From Promerops cafer (lineage: Eukaryota > Chordata > Aves > Passeriformes > Nectariniidae), in NCBI GenBank assembly GCA_013398275.1, contig VZSE01005864.1:572040-636039 (forward strand): DNA of 64,000 nucleotides, written 5' to 3'. The notes beneath the pieces are model-generated. The model was given only the letters and a program-made list of their open reading frames with translations, ran no database searches and had not been told where the DNA came from. Shown here one piece after another: positions 24,100 to 36,228 of the stretch (positions are counted from its first letter, which is position 1; each line of letters starts with the position of its first letter). A program made the translations under genes and the position numbers.

Positions 24100-27000
24100 A
24101 TCCAATAGGATACTCTGAATTTGCATCTTAAACATTTCTGTCCACGCCACGCTGTAGAAACACAATGGAAGCAGACTTGGCAAATACCATCCATATGTTT
24201 CACAAAATGACTGAGGGAGCACAATGTGAACATTACTCCTGGACTGGATCAAGAGAATGCATTAAAAAGATGCATAAGTGGAATACAGATATACATTAAC
24301 TCAATCTTTGCTTATTATGGAATTAAAAAACGTATACCTGTAATTATGGCTTACCCCCATTACAAGCAGAGCTGCCACAGAACTGAACACGGGCCAGCTT
24401 TGTGCAGGAGTTCAAAGCCAGTGTGATGTTGCCTTATTTTCTTACTAACATCATCTTTATCCTCTCTTGCCCTTTTTCTCAGTTAACAAGAGTTATGTAC
24501 TGAAAGTGCTGAGATAAAGTAATGGTAAGGAGGATACCACAAAAGGTATTTGAAAAGCAGAAGTAATTTACTACATGTCTGCTTTGTTTTACTTCCTAAG
24601 CCTTCCTGTTGTGAAAGGAAATTCATCTTTTCTGGCAGACTCCAGCCTTTTTAGGTCGGAGAGCTCCCCAGGAGCTTTCGAGTGCAGGTAAATGGATGTG
24701 AGACTCAAGGAGTACAGCACAAGGAACATGGGATTAATGCTGGGGTTTGCTTTGGCTGTCACATCTGACGTACAAGGAGAGTGCTGCACCCTTGGTCGCA
24801 GGAAATATCTGTAAAATAAACAAAGCTGAGTCCTCTGCTCATCACTGCAAGCCTGATGTGCCACGAATGGAAAGGTCATGCTGCTGGTGGGTGAAGCACG
24901 GAGGATCTGCACCCAGCAAAGTCTCCACATGAGACAGACATCAGGGTGCCTCAGCAGAGCAAGTAAAAGCTCAGAGGAAGGGCTGTGGATGGACAATAGG
25001 TGCAGCCTGTATCCTGCACACAGCGGGGACCCCAGGAGTAGGCACGGGGGAAGCATCCACTGCCTAATCTAAATAGCACACAGCGTGGTTTTGTCCTCTT
25101 CTGTTCTCCGGCCAGTTTGCACATATGTTCTGAGCATACAGCCCGTCCTCCAAAGACCACTTACAGGGGCAATCACAGGGAAGCAAAGCAGGAAGAAAAG
25201 TATCCAAAAAGGGAATTTGTTCAAGAGAAAAAAATGGAGACAGATGTAGAGCGACTAGTCACGGCTGGCGGTAAATAACCCTCTGCCTGGAGTGCTCTCT
25301 TTCTCTAAGAGGAGTTCACATATTCCATTTCATATTTCCTTTCTAGGAAGTCAAATCTTTGTTTTCCTGGCAATTGTTCTTTCTCCCTTCTGTATGGTCT
25401 AAAGCTGTCTTCTCATTTTCCCTTTCTCTTCTGCGTTTTTCTCTCTTTGAAGTGCATTTCTTCCCTCTCCCTCTCACACAGACCTGATTTCCCTGCACTG
25501 TCCCAGGCCACACCTTTCTCTACCACCCTCTCCCAGTGCCTCTGCCATGAGCACGTGTGTGCTTCACACCTGCTCCAGTGTTTGAGTCTCCCCTCTTTCT
25601 CATGTGCACACCTCAAAATTAAGCAGATGCGACACAGAGAGACGGAATATTCATCCTCTCACTCCCATAAACCTGTCAAGGCATATAGGCCAAGAAGCTA
25701 TCTCTGCATAAATCTAAATCTCCTGTGAGGAAGCAATCTACTCAAAGGCAATAAAGGCAAAGGATGTATTATTATCTTTGGTGTGGATCCTACTGGGCTG
25801 GGAGGTTGGCTGCTGGCTCCTCTCTGAACCTTCCTTCCCAGCCAGAGCAGCCATCCCACAGACAAGTCTAAGCTTCCTTTCCTTGGTCTGATTTCCTCCT
25901 CCTGTTGTTTGGCCAGTAACCCAAAGGACAGGGTTTAATTATGGAGTTTGGAAACCTGGCTTGCACTACTCTGCCAGCACGGGATAAAACTTCAGCCTGT
26001 CTTCTGAAACAGCACTATTCTGAACTGCAGATACCTGTGTTATCCCACACAGCACAAAACGAGCTGCAGGGAAGAAATGCCAAGTTAAACAAAAAGATGG
26101 GTTTAGTCTTTAAAGTTCTACTGCAAATTTCACCGAGCAGAAAACAAAACACCGAAGCTCAGAGATTAGTGTATGCTAAAAACTGTGCCACCATTTTGAT
26201 TGTAGATTAAATAAATGGCAAGGCCTTTCTCTGGAAATAAAGACATTGGAAAGGATGGATCTGAAACTGGCCCAGGCTCCAAAGCTCCCTCTCAGAGAGG
26301 AATGCTGTGGAAAGCCCCCAGCTAAAATGGGAAGTTAACATCACTTGGGCAGCTTTCAGGTGACCAAATTATTCTCTAGGCAGATGGCCCACTAAAGACT
26401 CCTAAAACATTTTACGCTTCTGGAGGTGACACCCCCACGTCAAACACAAAAGGCCACACGTTAGTGTCAGAGCCAGGTGTGATGTCTGTGCAGACCACAG
26501 CAGGACGTGTCCCTCGGGGGAGCACCTTGGGCCAGTGACACACCACTGCTGCCCTGGCAGGGAAGGACACTCAGGACTGTTTTGTCCTTCACCACCGATG
26601 AGCTGTGGCTCTTCAGGTAATCCCTCTGTCAGCCGTGCTCTTGCAGTGACCCTGTTTTACAGAGAAGCTGAGGCAATGAATTCAGAGGACAGGCTGCTGG
26701 AAAGCCATGGCAGAAGCACTGGGGTGGGGCTGCGTGGATATAGCACAAGGATGGCTTGGAAGTGCATCCCACGTGGGCAGGATAAAGCTCTTTTTCTTCA
26801 CAGCTGTGACAGTGATAGATGGCTTGGTGAATCTGAGCTATATCTAGTTGGTACCTGGCTACAGTCCCTGATGCTGCAAGGTGATTTTCTGCCATCTTAC
26901 AGGCAAGACTAAGCAGAATCTGGGATTTTTCTATAATAAGTGAGGAAGGTCATGAGGAAGGAAGAACCTTCTCCTGTCTGACTTGCTCTTGCCTTTCTGA

Positions 27001-28865
27001 GCACCTCAGGAAGTTTGACATAGGCAGCTGTGCTTCCTTATGATGGGCACCCAGTGGTGCCAAGAGCAGCAGAGGTGCTTTGGAGGTGTAAGGCTTTGGG
27101 TACTTCCCTTGCCCAGCTCAGCAGCTCAGTGCCACCATCAAGCCAGGACTTGGATGAGCCAGAGGTAATGACCACACGTGGGGAAAACCACCAGAAGTGA
27201 CAGCAGAATTAAAAGCCAACCTTTGGCTGCCGCACAAATGGAGAACATTTGTCATTAACAACGAGTACCCCAAAGTTTGGGGGGAGCTGTGCCCCAGCCT
27301 GACAGTGATGCAGAAGCAATGACCCCATCAGTTTTCAGCCATCTGTGTCTGCAGGGCAGGCTGTGATCTCTCCCTTCCAGCGGGCGCCGAGCTTTTGTCC
27401 GCGTTTCTGCCGCTTCGTGAGCAGAGGTTTAGCACAAGGTGAAGCTCTGCCTTACATCATCTGGAGCCTGGAGCTGAGGGAGGGGACAGCCCCTGGTGCC
27501 CGGGAGCAGGACACCTCAGAGCAAACCCCAGAGCCCTGGGGACGGCGGTGGCAAGGCAGTCACAGGGAGCCTGGCACTTGCCTGCCTGCAGGTCCACCCT
27601 CTCCTCCTGCCAAAGTGCCACATCTGCAGTCAATAAGGGCCCACAAGCTGGCTCCTCCTCATTAGAGGAAAGAGGGCAGCTGGCAGGGGATCCTCCAAGG
27701 GCTCCCAGGCACAGGAATCAGTCTCCTCCCAGTCTGGAATAGCCCAAATTTGGTGACTTTCTGGGCATGCTGTAAAGGACAGCTGTTTGACAGGGTCTCC
27801 AGAGAAAGCTGTGGGTATGTTTCCTACATGATGAAGGATATAGGTGGCTGGCCAAGTGCCCACAGAACTGATTTTAATGCTGTGCAGGTCGAATTTACTT
27901 TTCTGTGCTGTATAGTTCATTATACACAGTGCCCTGGACAAGCATGTGTTTTTTCCAAACAAACCAAACCCATACTATTTTAAATCCAGACAAACAAGAA
28001 AGACAAAAAATACGTATTGCAAAAGATCCTTTGCACTTTTAGAGGACCTTCTCAAACCCTAGGAGGCACTGCTTGCCTTCCTCTAACAAATAAGACTTCT
28101 GTTATTTTTATTGGCAATAAATACTTGATTATTTAGCTGTAAGCAACACTGAGGCATAAACTTTCCTATGCACGTAGCACTGATCCAGAAAAATATTTCC
28201 AATAGTATTAAGCACCCAGATGATCTCAGGATAAGTGATCAATGGACAGTAAAGTATGTAACATAACATAACCCAAAAAAATGATCAACAGGAAAGATCA
28301 CACACAAAAATTAACTGAGAAGAGGCCAAAGAGCTTCCTCAACATTCTGAAGTGTAACACCCAGTGATATCTATTTTGATATGAAGCCTCCAATCACACT
28401 TCACAGCATTACAGATTAATAAAACAACTCCTTCTGTAAGTCTCTTAAAAGTCATTACTAAGTGATCTCAAGTGTTGTATAATGCTTGAGAAGTCCTTCT
28501 ACCTTATATAAGTTTAGGGATATTTATTTAAGCAGCATAACTGATGGAGCACAGCCCAGACAGGTACTGCTTTTTTGCTAGAAAAAGCTATCCCAGAACT
28601 GAACCTGGACAATTTGACAGAAAAACACCGCCTATTTTCTGCTGCATTATTTAAATACCTCAGATATTTGGCCAAAACACAGAAGTGACACACTACAGAA
28701 ACATTCACAGCTGCAGGAGCAATAAAACCACTGCCATATTTGCATTCGGCCGTTTCTCGGAAGTGACGAGACGTCTAGAACTGGTCACCTCTCTAACACA
28801 GCAATTCTGATAACCAAACAGAGCAAGTGGAGATGATGTTCTGGGCTCTGGGAGCCGGGGCTTAC

Positions 28866-28993
28866 CTGGCTCCACTTCATGCCATCCACTGGACTGGCTG
28901 CCACTGCCCGGAGAGCGCCCTTGGCTTGTGTAGAACGGCTCCTCACCAGGGCTGTCCATCTCATCCTCCACAGACTTGAGACGTTTTGTGGAG
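28866..28993 (-). CDS. NFIA: NFIA coding exon 6 (128 bp, internal)
   Basis: Minus-strand internal exon of NFIA. It encodes STKRLKSVEDEMDSPGEEPF, followed by a Gly/Ser-rich stretch that ends in GWHEVEPG (roughly residues 273-316 of mammalian NFIA). The KRLKSVEDEMDSPGEE motif is the clearest hallmark separating NFIA from NFIB, whose corresponding segment differs. The acceptor is tgcattctcag and the donor is CCAG|gtaagc. One base completes the Ser codon from exon 5, and the exon ends with one base of a Gly codon completed by exon 7. In the FYTSQGRS motif, Ser (codon AGC) stands where I recall Gly in mammalian NFIA; one base change from GGC would explain this. The segment is a charged and Ser-rich part of the regulatory half, with several SP dipeptides that could be phosphorylated (inference). 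Confidence 0.97.
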
Positions 28994-31360
28994 CTGAGAA
29001 TGCAAAAAACACATAATGAAGGCGTGGAAGAGGAACCAAGGCACTGCTGTTGGAACATGCTTGAGAATAACGCAAGGTAGAACAGATTTAGGGTGCTTTG
29101 GTGAGACACAAAACAACATTTTACGGACCAAACCCCTAAACACGCGCCAAACCCCTAAACACGTGCCAGTTTGACCAGAAGTTAGTCTGACATTTAGGCT
29201 TTCACAGATTCAGAAGTAGGACATTTTTCAAAGCACGCAGAGGTCAATAAAAAGGCAAGAATTTCATCTGCATTGCGTGGCTCTTGCAGTTTGAATGAAT
29301 ACGGTGATGACACACGAGACTTATTTTCACTGCCAGATTTTTTCACGGCTCATTCTGAAACCAAATTGTTTATCAGTTCAAATTTTTATTTTCAATCTTT
29401 TCAATTAGCCCAGACTTCAGTCCCATAAGAAGAAACATAGGCAAGTGAATGATGGAAGAATCCATTCTTGGTTCAAATGTTCACGTTATCCTACAATAAG
29501 AAGCATTTGACTCTGCAGCTGTGCCAGCAAGCATAGAAAGCCGCCAATGGGTATCTCTGGCCAGTGTCAGCATTAAAGAATCCCCCTGTGATACATCACA
29601 CCTCCCTCACCAGAGGCTCAGGACACAGAAGAGCCCTTTGAGTGGTCTCTGGTGGCCACTGGCTCCGGCAGTTCTGCAGGGAGAAGATCCCAGAGCCAAA
29701 GACACTCAGCTTGGCTCTGTTTTCCATAATGAGTTGTACAGACTGTGTGGGGACCTTACTGAGAATTTCTCTTCTAAGTAGTTTTCCAAGGCTGGGCCAG
29801 CTTACTTTTTTATTTTTTTCCTCCAAATCTGTATTCTATTAAGACTTAAGGCATTCAAGAACAGGCTCCTCTGTGTAGGGGGAACACATTTAACAGACAT
29901 AAAATCTTCCACTATTGGTTTAGAGCTTGCAGCCTCCCCACCCGAAGCTCTGCACAGGTAGGAGCTGGCGGGTGTGCAAAACCAGTTGGTGAGAAACAGG
30001 AAGAATAAGTCTTATGGCATGTGTGGAATGCAGGTTTGGCCATTCCTTAATTTAGAGAATTGTTATGTGTCAATAGGGGAAATTGTGTGCATACAATATA
30101 ATTACCGCCTGATAATTCTGCTGAGTCTGTGTATTTAAAAGAATTTTTTTTTTTTCTGACTGGGAACAGCCTAATGAGAGGAAAACAAACATATTACCAA
30201 GTTATTAACTACCCATGCTGTTTATAATTAGCTCCTTATCAGTGGTAGCTATTTGCAGAAGAATAGAAGAGCAACAACTGAGCTCTTAAGTAACATTAAT
30301 AACCTCACTTTTGCTTCTGGAGCCACCAGTAAATTCTACCTGAGAATGGTGCTAATGATGAGTGCTGTAGGCTACACAGTTTACAGGCAAGAAAGAAACA
30401 GCACAAAGTTTTTAATTGATGTGTAATGGGAATTGTAGTCACTGAGCTTCATAACGTGCACACTAAGTGCAAGACAGAATGTTCTTCCAATCACTGCAAA
30501 CTGTAAGAAGTTACTGCTAAGAGCCTCTCGTTAAATGTTATTATTTTTAAAATAAAAACAGCAGCTATATTCAAACTACAGACATTTTTCACACGTGCAC
30601 TTGCTCACTGCAAAGCTGGTGGCACTGCAGGCTGAGATAAAAATGTAAAAGAGCGTTGGGAGGGAGTTAGACTTTCTTGTCATGTCTTTGAAATAAGTGA
30701 TCTATTTGGGCTGTGGGGGGAAAAAAATCAATCTGGTTCCTTAATAGTGTTCAAGACTACTCGAGTGACTGAGCTTGTTTATAAATCTAATCTCATGGAT
30801 GATTAAAATGAAAGGTAAAAAATAAAAAATATCCTTTTTTGATAGTTGGCATCTAAGTCGAAATAAAAATCAGATGGGGGATCATCTGCATTAGCAATTC
30901 TGTTTTCCAAAGGCTGAGTCACAAACTTCTTAAAAGCTTTATGAAAACTAAATGCTTTATAGACCAAAGTCCTAAAACAGTCTTAGTCTCACAGGTAACA
31001 CTTTTTACAATAAAGAACACATGTAAGTCTATCTTAAGACTTTTTTTGCATCTTATTACGCTCCGAGTTCTCTTCTGCCACAAGCTGAAACTCAACAATT
31101 CCAGTGGAACTTCTCCTGATACACCCAGATACAACCAGGAGCTACAGAAGTCCATGCAGCAGTTTTTCTCAGAGGCTTGTACACACAAAAAGAACTTTAC
31201 TGCAATCCAGCTGAACATCCAGCTCTGTGAATCTGAAACAGCTCCACATCGTGAGGCCCCCAAACAGCTTGTCAGAGAATTTAATGGTTACTTTCCCAGA
31301 TGAGTAATGATGCTGGCCTGGGTTTCCAAGGAACCTGGTAGTAGGCAGAGATTAAATTAC
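28994..31360 (-). other. NFIA: NFIA intron 5 (2.37 kb, complete)
   Basis: A short complete intron between exons 5 and 6 (gtaatt ... ttctcag on the minus strand). It contains no recognisable transposable element. There is a 19-bp direct repeat pair about 135-172 bp from the exon 6 acceptor. The central part (about 30.05-30.35 kb) is AT-rich unique sequence with several TAATTA/ATTA-type cores. The absence of CR1 copies here fits selection or simply the short length. Confidence 0.9.
29128..29165. repeat. 19 bp direct repeat pair
   Basis: Two adjacent copies of 'ccaaacccctaaacacgcg' differ at one base; the second ends in CACGTG, an E-box core. They lie in intron 5, 135-172 bp from the exon 6 acceptor. 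Confidence 0.9.
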
Positions 31361-31478
31361 CTGGTAGAGGATGTGCTAGGTAAAGACCTCCTCATTGCTC
31401 CTGGGCTCATGCTGTAGTATGAAGAACTTTCCAAATCTGAGAGGGAGAAATTAGGGCCTGTTCCTGCAGCTATCGGTG
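31361..31478 (-). CDS. NFIA: NFIA coding exon 5 (118 bp, internal)
   Basis: Minus-strand internal exon of the NFIA transcription factor. It encodes the segment from TPIAAGTGPNF through ESSSYYSMSPGAMRRS to a Ser/Thr-rich end (roughly residues 234-273 of mammalian NFIA), part of the Ser/Pro-rich regulatory region after the DNA-binding domain. The acceptor is tttccccag and the donor is CCAG|gtaatt. It starts with two bases completing the Thr codon opened by exon 4 and ends with two bases (AG) of a Ser codon completed by exon 6. It is therefore asymmetric (phase 1 to phase 2), and skipping it alone would shift the frame. Exons 5 and 6 together total 246 bp and could be lost as a pair. A long ATT microsatellite with an assembly gap lies about 230 bp upstream in intron 4. 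Confidence 0.97.
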
Positions 31479-31708
31479 CTGGGGAAACAAAAGAGATTGC
31501 AGTCAGTAAGTCATGTGAATATGGCATGAATTGCACTTCAAAATCACTTTCTTCTTCCTCATGAGTGTGTTTAGTTTCACGATGGGAACAGGTGGGATGT
31601 GGAAATTAGGAAATGCTAATGGTACCTGGGATTGCAATCAAGAAGGTGAAAATTTTAGCAAGAATACAATGTTCCATGACATAGAATCTCTCTTACATTC
31701 TTCCAAAA

Positions 31709-31709
31709 A

Positions 31710-31766
<57 letters not shown>

Positions 31767-31802
31767 AATTANNNNNNNNNNNTTATTATTATTATAATAA
31801 CA
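31709..31802. repeat. (ATT)n microsatellite containing an assembly gap
   Basis: About 20 ATT units, then 'acaatta', 11 unresolved bases, then more TTA units and an imperfect 'ataataacaatta' end. It lies about 230 bp upstream of the exon 5 acceptor in intron 4. True length is unknown because of the gap. Confidence 0.95.
31772..31782. other. Assembly gap, 11 N
   Basis: Eleven N bases interrupt the ATT microsatellite. The gap size may be nominal, and the run was probably unresolved because of repeat length. Confidence 0.99.
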
Positions 31803-34203
31803 ATTATGGCATTATTTCCTCTAAGCACTGCTTTTCTATTACTGTCATTCTAACAATTAATGAAACTTGTTGCTTTTAGGACCACGTTGTCTCTATCAGT
31901 ATGGTTACAGATGGGCTGCATCATCCCTGTAGAGTGCTTGGCAGGGAAATACACACCTCAGAACCTCTGGGGTACATGTGATGTGCAGCCACATGCACAG
32001 AGGTTAAAAAAGCAGATGAGAAACTTGAGTTCTTCTCTGCCTAAGAGCATTCCTCTGGCCTCTCCTCCAGCTAAATCAGAGCTAGAGACATACGACTCCC
32101 CAAAAGTTTTATCCAGCAGTGAGCTTCCACTCTTCACCTCATCACCTTATCCAGTACTGAAATTTTTATTGCAAGGGATATGAATCCCTGCAATTTCCCT
32201 GTCCTGGATCTTTGGTTTCACATTAGACATCAAAGATTCCTCCACACCCTGAAATTTGCAGGCACAAGCCATGAACTCCATGTGCTGTATTCTTCTGGGA
32301 GCAGACAAGGAACAGAGCAGCTTAACGTTGAAGTCAGCAGAGAATGGATTTCATGCTGAAATGCCACTTATACAGCAAATGGTACCATGTCCACTGTGGC
32401 TGTTCCAATGCTATTTACAGGACAATACAACTTCGGGGGCTGACAATTACAGATCATGATTTTCTCTCACATTTCAGAGCCATCTGAAAAAGGACGTCCT
32501 GCACAATGAAATGCACCAGCTTGGCCTGGGCTGTATTGTCTGAGAGCCCTGATTCACAGCCACAAAGGCAAAGCAGTCTCAGTGCCACACAGGGATGCTG
32601 AGCCAAGTTTAATCTTTGGTCTGAGAATCTGGCCCATTTTCAAACATGAAAAAATCTTTCAGTCCAACGGGGAAGGAGTGAGGAAATGAAGACAGGATAG
32701 CTCCTATCACCCAGCTAACATGTCTGGGCTGGGAGTGCTGCCACTGACTGTAACGGGGCCAGTATTTCACCCCAAGTCTTAAGGAGCTCACAGTGTCAGA
32801 TTTGACAGAGGAATAATGTGGCTTTGCAGCTGCCTCATCATCCCCACAAGACAATTAGTTGTTGTTTGGCAAGGATCTTTTAAGAACGTCATTGAGACAG
32901 AAAGGGAACAGCCTGGATACCCACGGACTTCTAAAAGCCGGGGACGGAAAATGCACAACGCTATTAAAACTTGAGAAAATCTGGAATGATCATTAAAAGG
33001 AATTAAGTTGGGAAGTAATTTATGACAAGAACACTCAAATCCTTTGTTATCTTCTCTTAACTATCATATGCTTCCTGCACACTGGGTATATGGGAGGGTG
33101 TGTTAACAGAGGGGAAGAAAAATTAAGCACAGTAAAATTAACTCGTTTTATCAATTTGTGCTTTCTGCAACAGTTTCCTGACAGCAGCTACAAGAGGCTG
33201 TAAAACTGATGAATTTGCATGGAAAAAGAAACCGGTGTAAGTAATTTGTGTAAAAGGTAACAGGGACATGGACTGCTATAATTCAGACACCCTGCAGATA
33301 GCAGACTGCTGCAGTGTGTGCAGTTATGGGTTAGAAAAATGACCACACTGCAGTCAGTCTGACTTGAATGGAAATCAATCATAAAGGTACTCTCTGCAGC
33401 ATCTACTCCACAGTTTTCAGCAACTTCCTTGCCAAACAGATTTGTGCTCTGCAAACCCTTTCCTGAGCAATTCCTCTGCACCCTCTGCCTCCCAAACTTA
33501 AGCACACAGTTTTCCAAACAGGAACATAAAAAGGCAAGCAGCAAATTAAAGCACCGTTTCTTTCTGAGGCACAATGAACTTCCTGGACATTGCCAGATTT
33601 ATGAAACAGCTTTATTCCAAGGAGATAAGGAAGAAAAAACTGGTATGTGGGTAACACTTCCCTTCTTTCTTTCCCCCTGCCGTGTTTATTTCCCCAAATC
33701 CTGGATATCTCTTGAGTTGGCCCTATAGAAAAATAGGAATGTGTGTCCAGAGCAGGGGTAGGGTAGGCACAAGGTATTGCTGATGCTGTGTGAACTCAGT
33801 GCAAAGCAGACAGGGCTGATCCCACAGGGGTACCCTGCGTAGCAAACATGAAGGATGCTCTGCTGGTCACTGGCCAAAACCATCTTGCCACACTCAAATG
33901 CCAGTTTGAAACCAGAGGGTTAAAGAACAAAACTGACCTTTAATAGACACCAGCAGAGGTTAAAGTGCCTGACTGGGCTGCGGGGGCCAGTACCTGGACC
34001 CTGTGGCAGTCCTTGCACAGGAGCCACCACCCTGCCACCATCAGCTCAAGGTCTCTGGCCCCAGAAGTGCTGTGGCAAAGGTTGCACAGGGCTGAGCTGT
34101 TCCAGAATCCCTTCTCCTGCCTTTCTGACAGTGCCTGTCTTCCACCAAAGCCTATTTGTACCTTTGCTTGCAGTTATTGCATTTACTGCTGTAAGTCACA
34201 ACA

Positions 34204-34350
34204 ACGTGCAGGAGTTGTGGCTGCCTCATCCCTGGAAGCATCCAAGGCCAGGTTGGAGCAACCTGGGACAGTGGAAGAAGTCCCTGCTGGAATGAGATGG
34301 GCTTTAAGGTCCCTTCCAACCCAAACCATTCTTTGATTCTATGACTCCCA
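34204..34350 (+). mobile_element. CR1 LINE 3' tail
   Basis: Short 5'-truncated CR1 tail: 'tccctggaagcatccaaggc', 'ttggagcaacctgggacagt', 'ctttaaggtcccttccaacc' and a terminal 'ttctttgattctatgactcc' with the ATTCTATG-type end repeats. The left boundary is unclear because the preceding sequence is unique GC-rich DNA. Confidence 0.94.
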
Positions 34351-34407
34351 GCAAAGGCAGCACCTCTGCAGACTACACAAAGGGATTAAAGTGGTGCAAA
34401 CTGTGGC

Positions 34408-34464
34408 AAAACTCTTGTCTAAACTACAAAACTCTGTCTAAACTAAAAAACTCTGTCTAAACCA
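34408..34464. repeat. 19-20 bp tandem repeat x3
   Basis: Three near-identical copies of 'aaactctgtctaaactaca' lie in a row, with one base inserted in the first and decay in the last. The array is 60 bp beyond a CR1 tail. Confidence 0.85.
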
Positions 34465-36170
34465 GATCTGTTCACTGCAGCACATGACAATCCACCACAC
34501 AACCTCCCTACCCTGAACACTCTCCAGCCCCACATGGAGCAGTGTGGTGGGAGCTGCAGCCTCACAAGCTCCAGGCAACGACATCTAAAACACACCATTA
34601 CCCCTGTAAGAAATGCTCTGCAGCAAAGTGACCTCCTGACAGCTCAGGAACATCCCCCAAATGGGAAAGGATGTCAGAAACTGCAGCTGTGAGTCAAAGC
34701 AAAAATCTCATCAAGATGCCACCTACCCAGGGCTATGAGCTGGAAGGAGGTGAGAGGGAAGGATCCCTCTTGCCCCACACCCAGCCTGGAGCCCCCATTT
34801 CAGCTGCTGGCATCACAAAAATTCCCTGTGCAGCTGGGACACACTCGGAGGGGCAGGAGGAACTGGTTTGCCCAAGCAGAGGAGGAGGAGGAGGGTTGAT
34901 GCCTCTGCCTGACACTCTTCTACTCCTGGGATGCAGGACAGCATCACCCTGCTCCCAGCCTGCTCCTTCCAGCTCAGCTCCTCACCCAAAATGTCAAGAA
35001 AAATAATGGGGAAATTAAGAAAAAGCCCTCTGACTTAACCCAATTGCAATATTTATTTTGAAAAAATTACTGAATTACAGAACAGGAAACCCACTAAATA
35101 AAACCAGCCAGGCTGGCATTTGTCTCCCTTGGAATATGGCACTTTATTTAAGCCATGTTAATATTTAGCCTCTCTTTTTTTTTAATTTTTTTTTTCCCAT
35201 TTGTATGTATTTATTTTTACAGAGGGGCTGGGATGTGACTAAGATCATTACACGTGTAACACTGCAGTGAAGTGATAGTGTGTTTAAGGTTAAATGGGAG
35301 AAACATGACATTTGACTAATAAACTTTTTCCTGTGTTGTGACTCCATAAACAAAGGGAAACACACTGTGCTGCTGCTGCTGGGAGGAAAGGGGAGCTGGG
35401 TGGGTTTTTTTTTCTGCAAGGCCTTTGTTTGCTCCACACTGTATCATTAGATTCAAAGAGGTTTCGCCGAATACAACAGATATGAAATGTGTGATGTTCA
35501 TTTTAAAATTACAAGTACAGCCTGCTATTGACCATCTAATTATGCTGAGTTCCATTTATAAACATAGCTAACCACTAAGTTTATAGAGACTTTTTGTGCT
35601 GCTTTAATAGGATATTGATCGAGAGCAAGGTTTGAGTGGACTGCCATTGAATTGTGTAATGGCATACAAAAGGCAAGGTCACGGCAACTGTTCACTCCAT
35701 GCCTGCAGTCTATTTTTTATTATAATCTTTTTTTCTCCCTCTCATACCCAAGCCCACACAGAGAGTTTTGGATAGCAGTGCTTTGCTAAGGAATATAGAG
35801 TATCTTTTTAAATGTTAATTTTCATGCTGCTGACTTTAACTGCCTTCACTACTGTAGTGCTTAGTATAGCAGAAAACATACAGGCTGCAGCTCAGGGAGA
35901 GCAGCTTTATCACACCCCGGCTGCACACACGTGCTCTGTGAGGAGGAGAAAAGCCTCTCCTCCTCTCCTGGGCTACAAAAAGGCATCCACTGCCCAGCCC
36001 AGCCCCTCCACAAGAGCCAGGGCACCCCACACCTTGCCACGGGCACCCAGGACGTGCTGGGATTCACTCTCCCTGTGGGAAGAGCTGGACGAGAGGCACG
36101 AGGAGGCTGCGCTTCCTCAGCCACACCCGCGCGCCGTGCCTGGAGCGCTGGCAGTGCCTCTCCATCCCAG

Positions 36171-36228
36171 CCCTGGCCCTCGTGGCCAGCACACTTCAGC
36201 CCCTGCCCTCATGGCCAGCACACTTCAG
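36171..36228. repeat. 29 bp tandem duplication in GC-rich patch
   Basis: Two copies of a unit ending 'ggccagcacacttcag' differ at a few bases, and a third partial copy follows. The surrounding 35.9-36.3 kb is CpG-containing and GC-rich, which explains the long but unsupported open frames there. Confidence 0.9.

Larger units (their letters stand above)
3336..28865 (-). other. NFIA: NFIA intron 6 (25.5 kb, complete)
   Basis: This is a complete intron between exons 6 and 7, with canonical ends (gtaagc ... ttgccag on the minus strand). It holds five CR1 fragments (about 12.2, 18.4, 19.0, 20.4 and 22.2 kb), faint older repeats (about 6.55-6.74, 7.55 and 11.85 kb), a degenerate zinc-finger relic (11.55 kb), a minisatellite (24.0 kb), several homopolymer tracts and one assembly gap (14.0 kb). 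Long AT-rich stretches without repeats, for example 5.7-6.3, 7.6-7.9 and 14.4-15.5 kb, are candidate conserved noncoding DNA. More GC-rich unique patches occur near 11.2-11.7, 13.0-13.3, 15.7-15.9 and 27.3-27.7 kb. I recognised no other gene in it. Confidence 0.9.
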
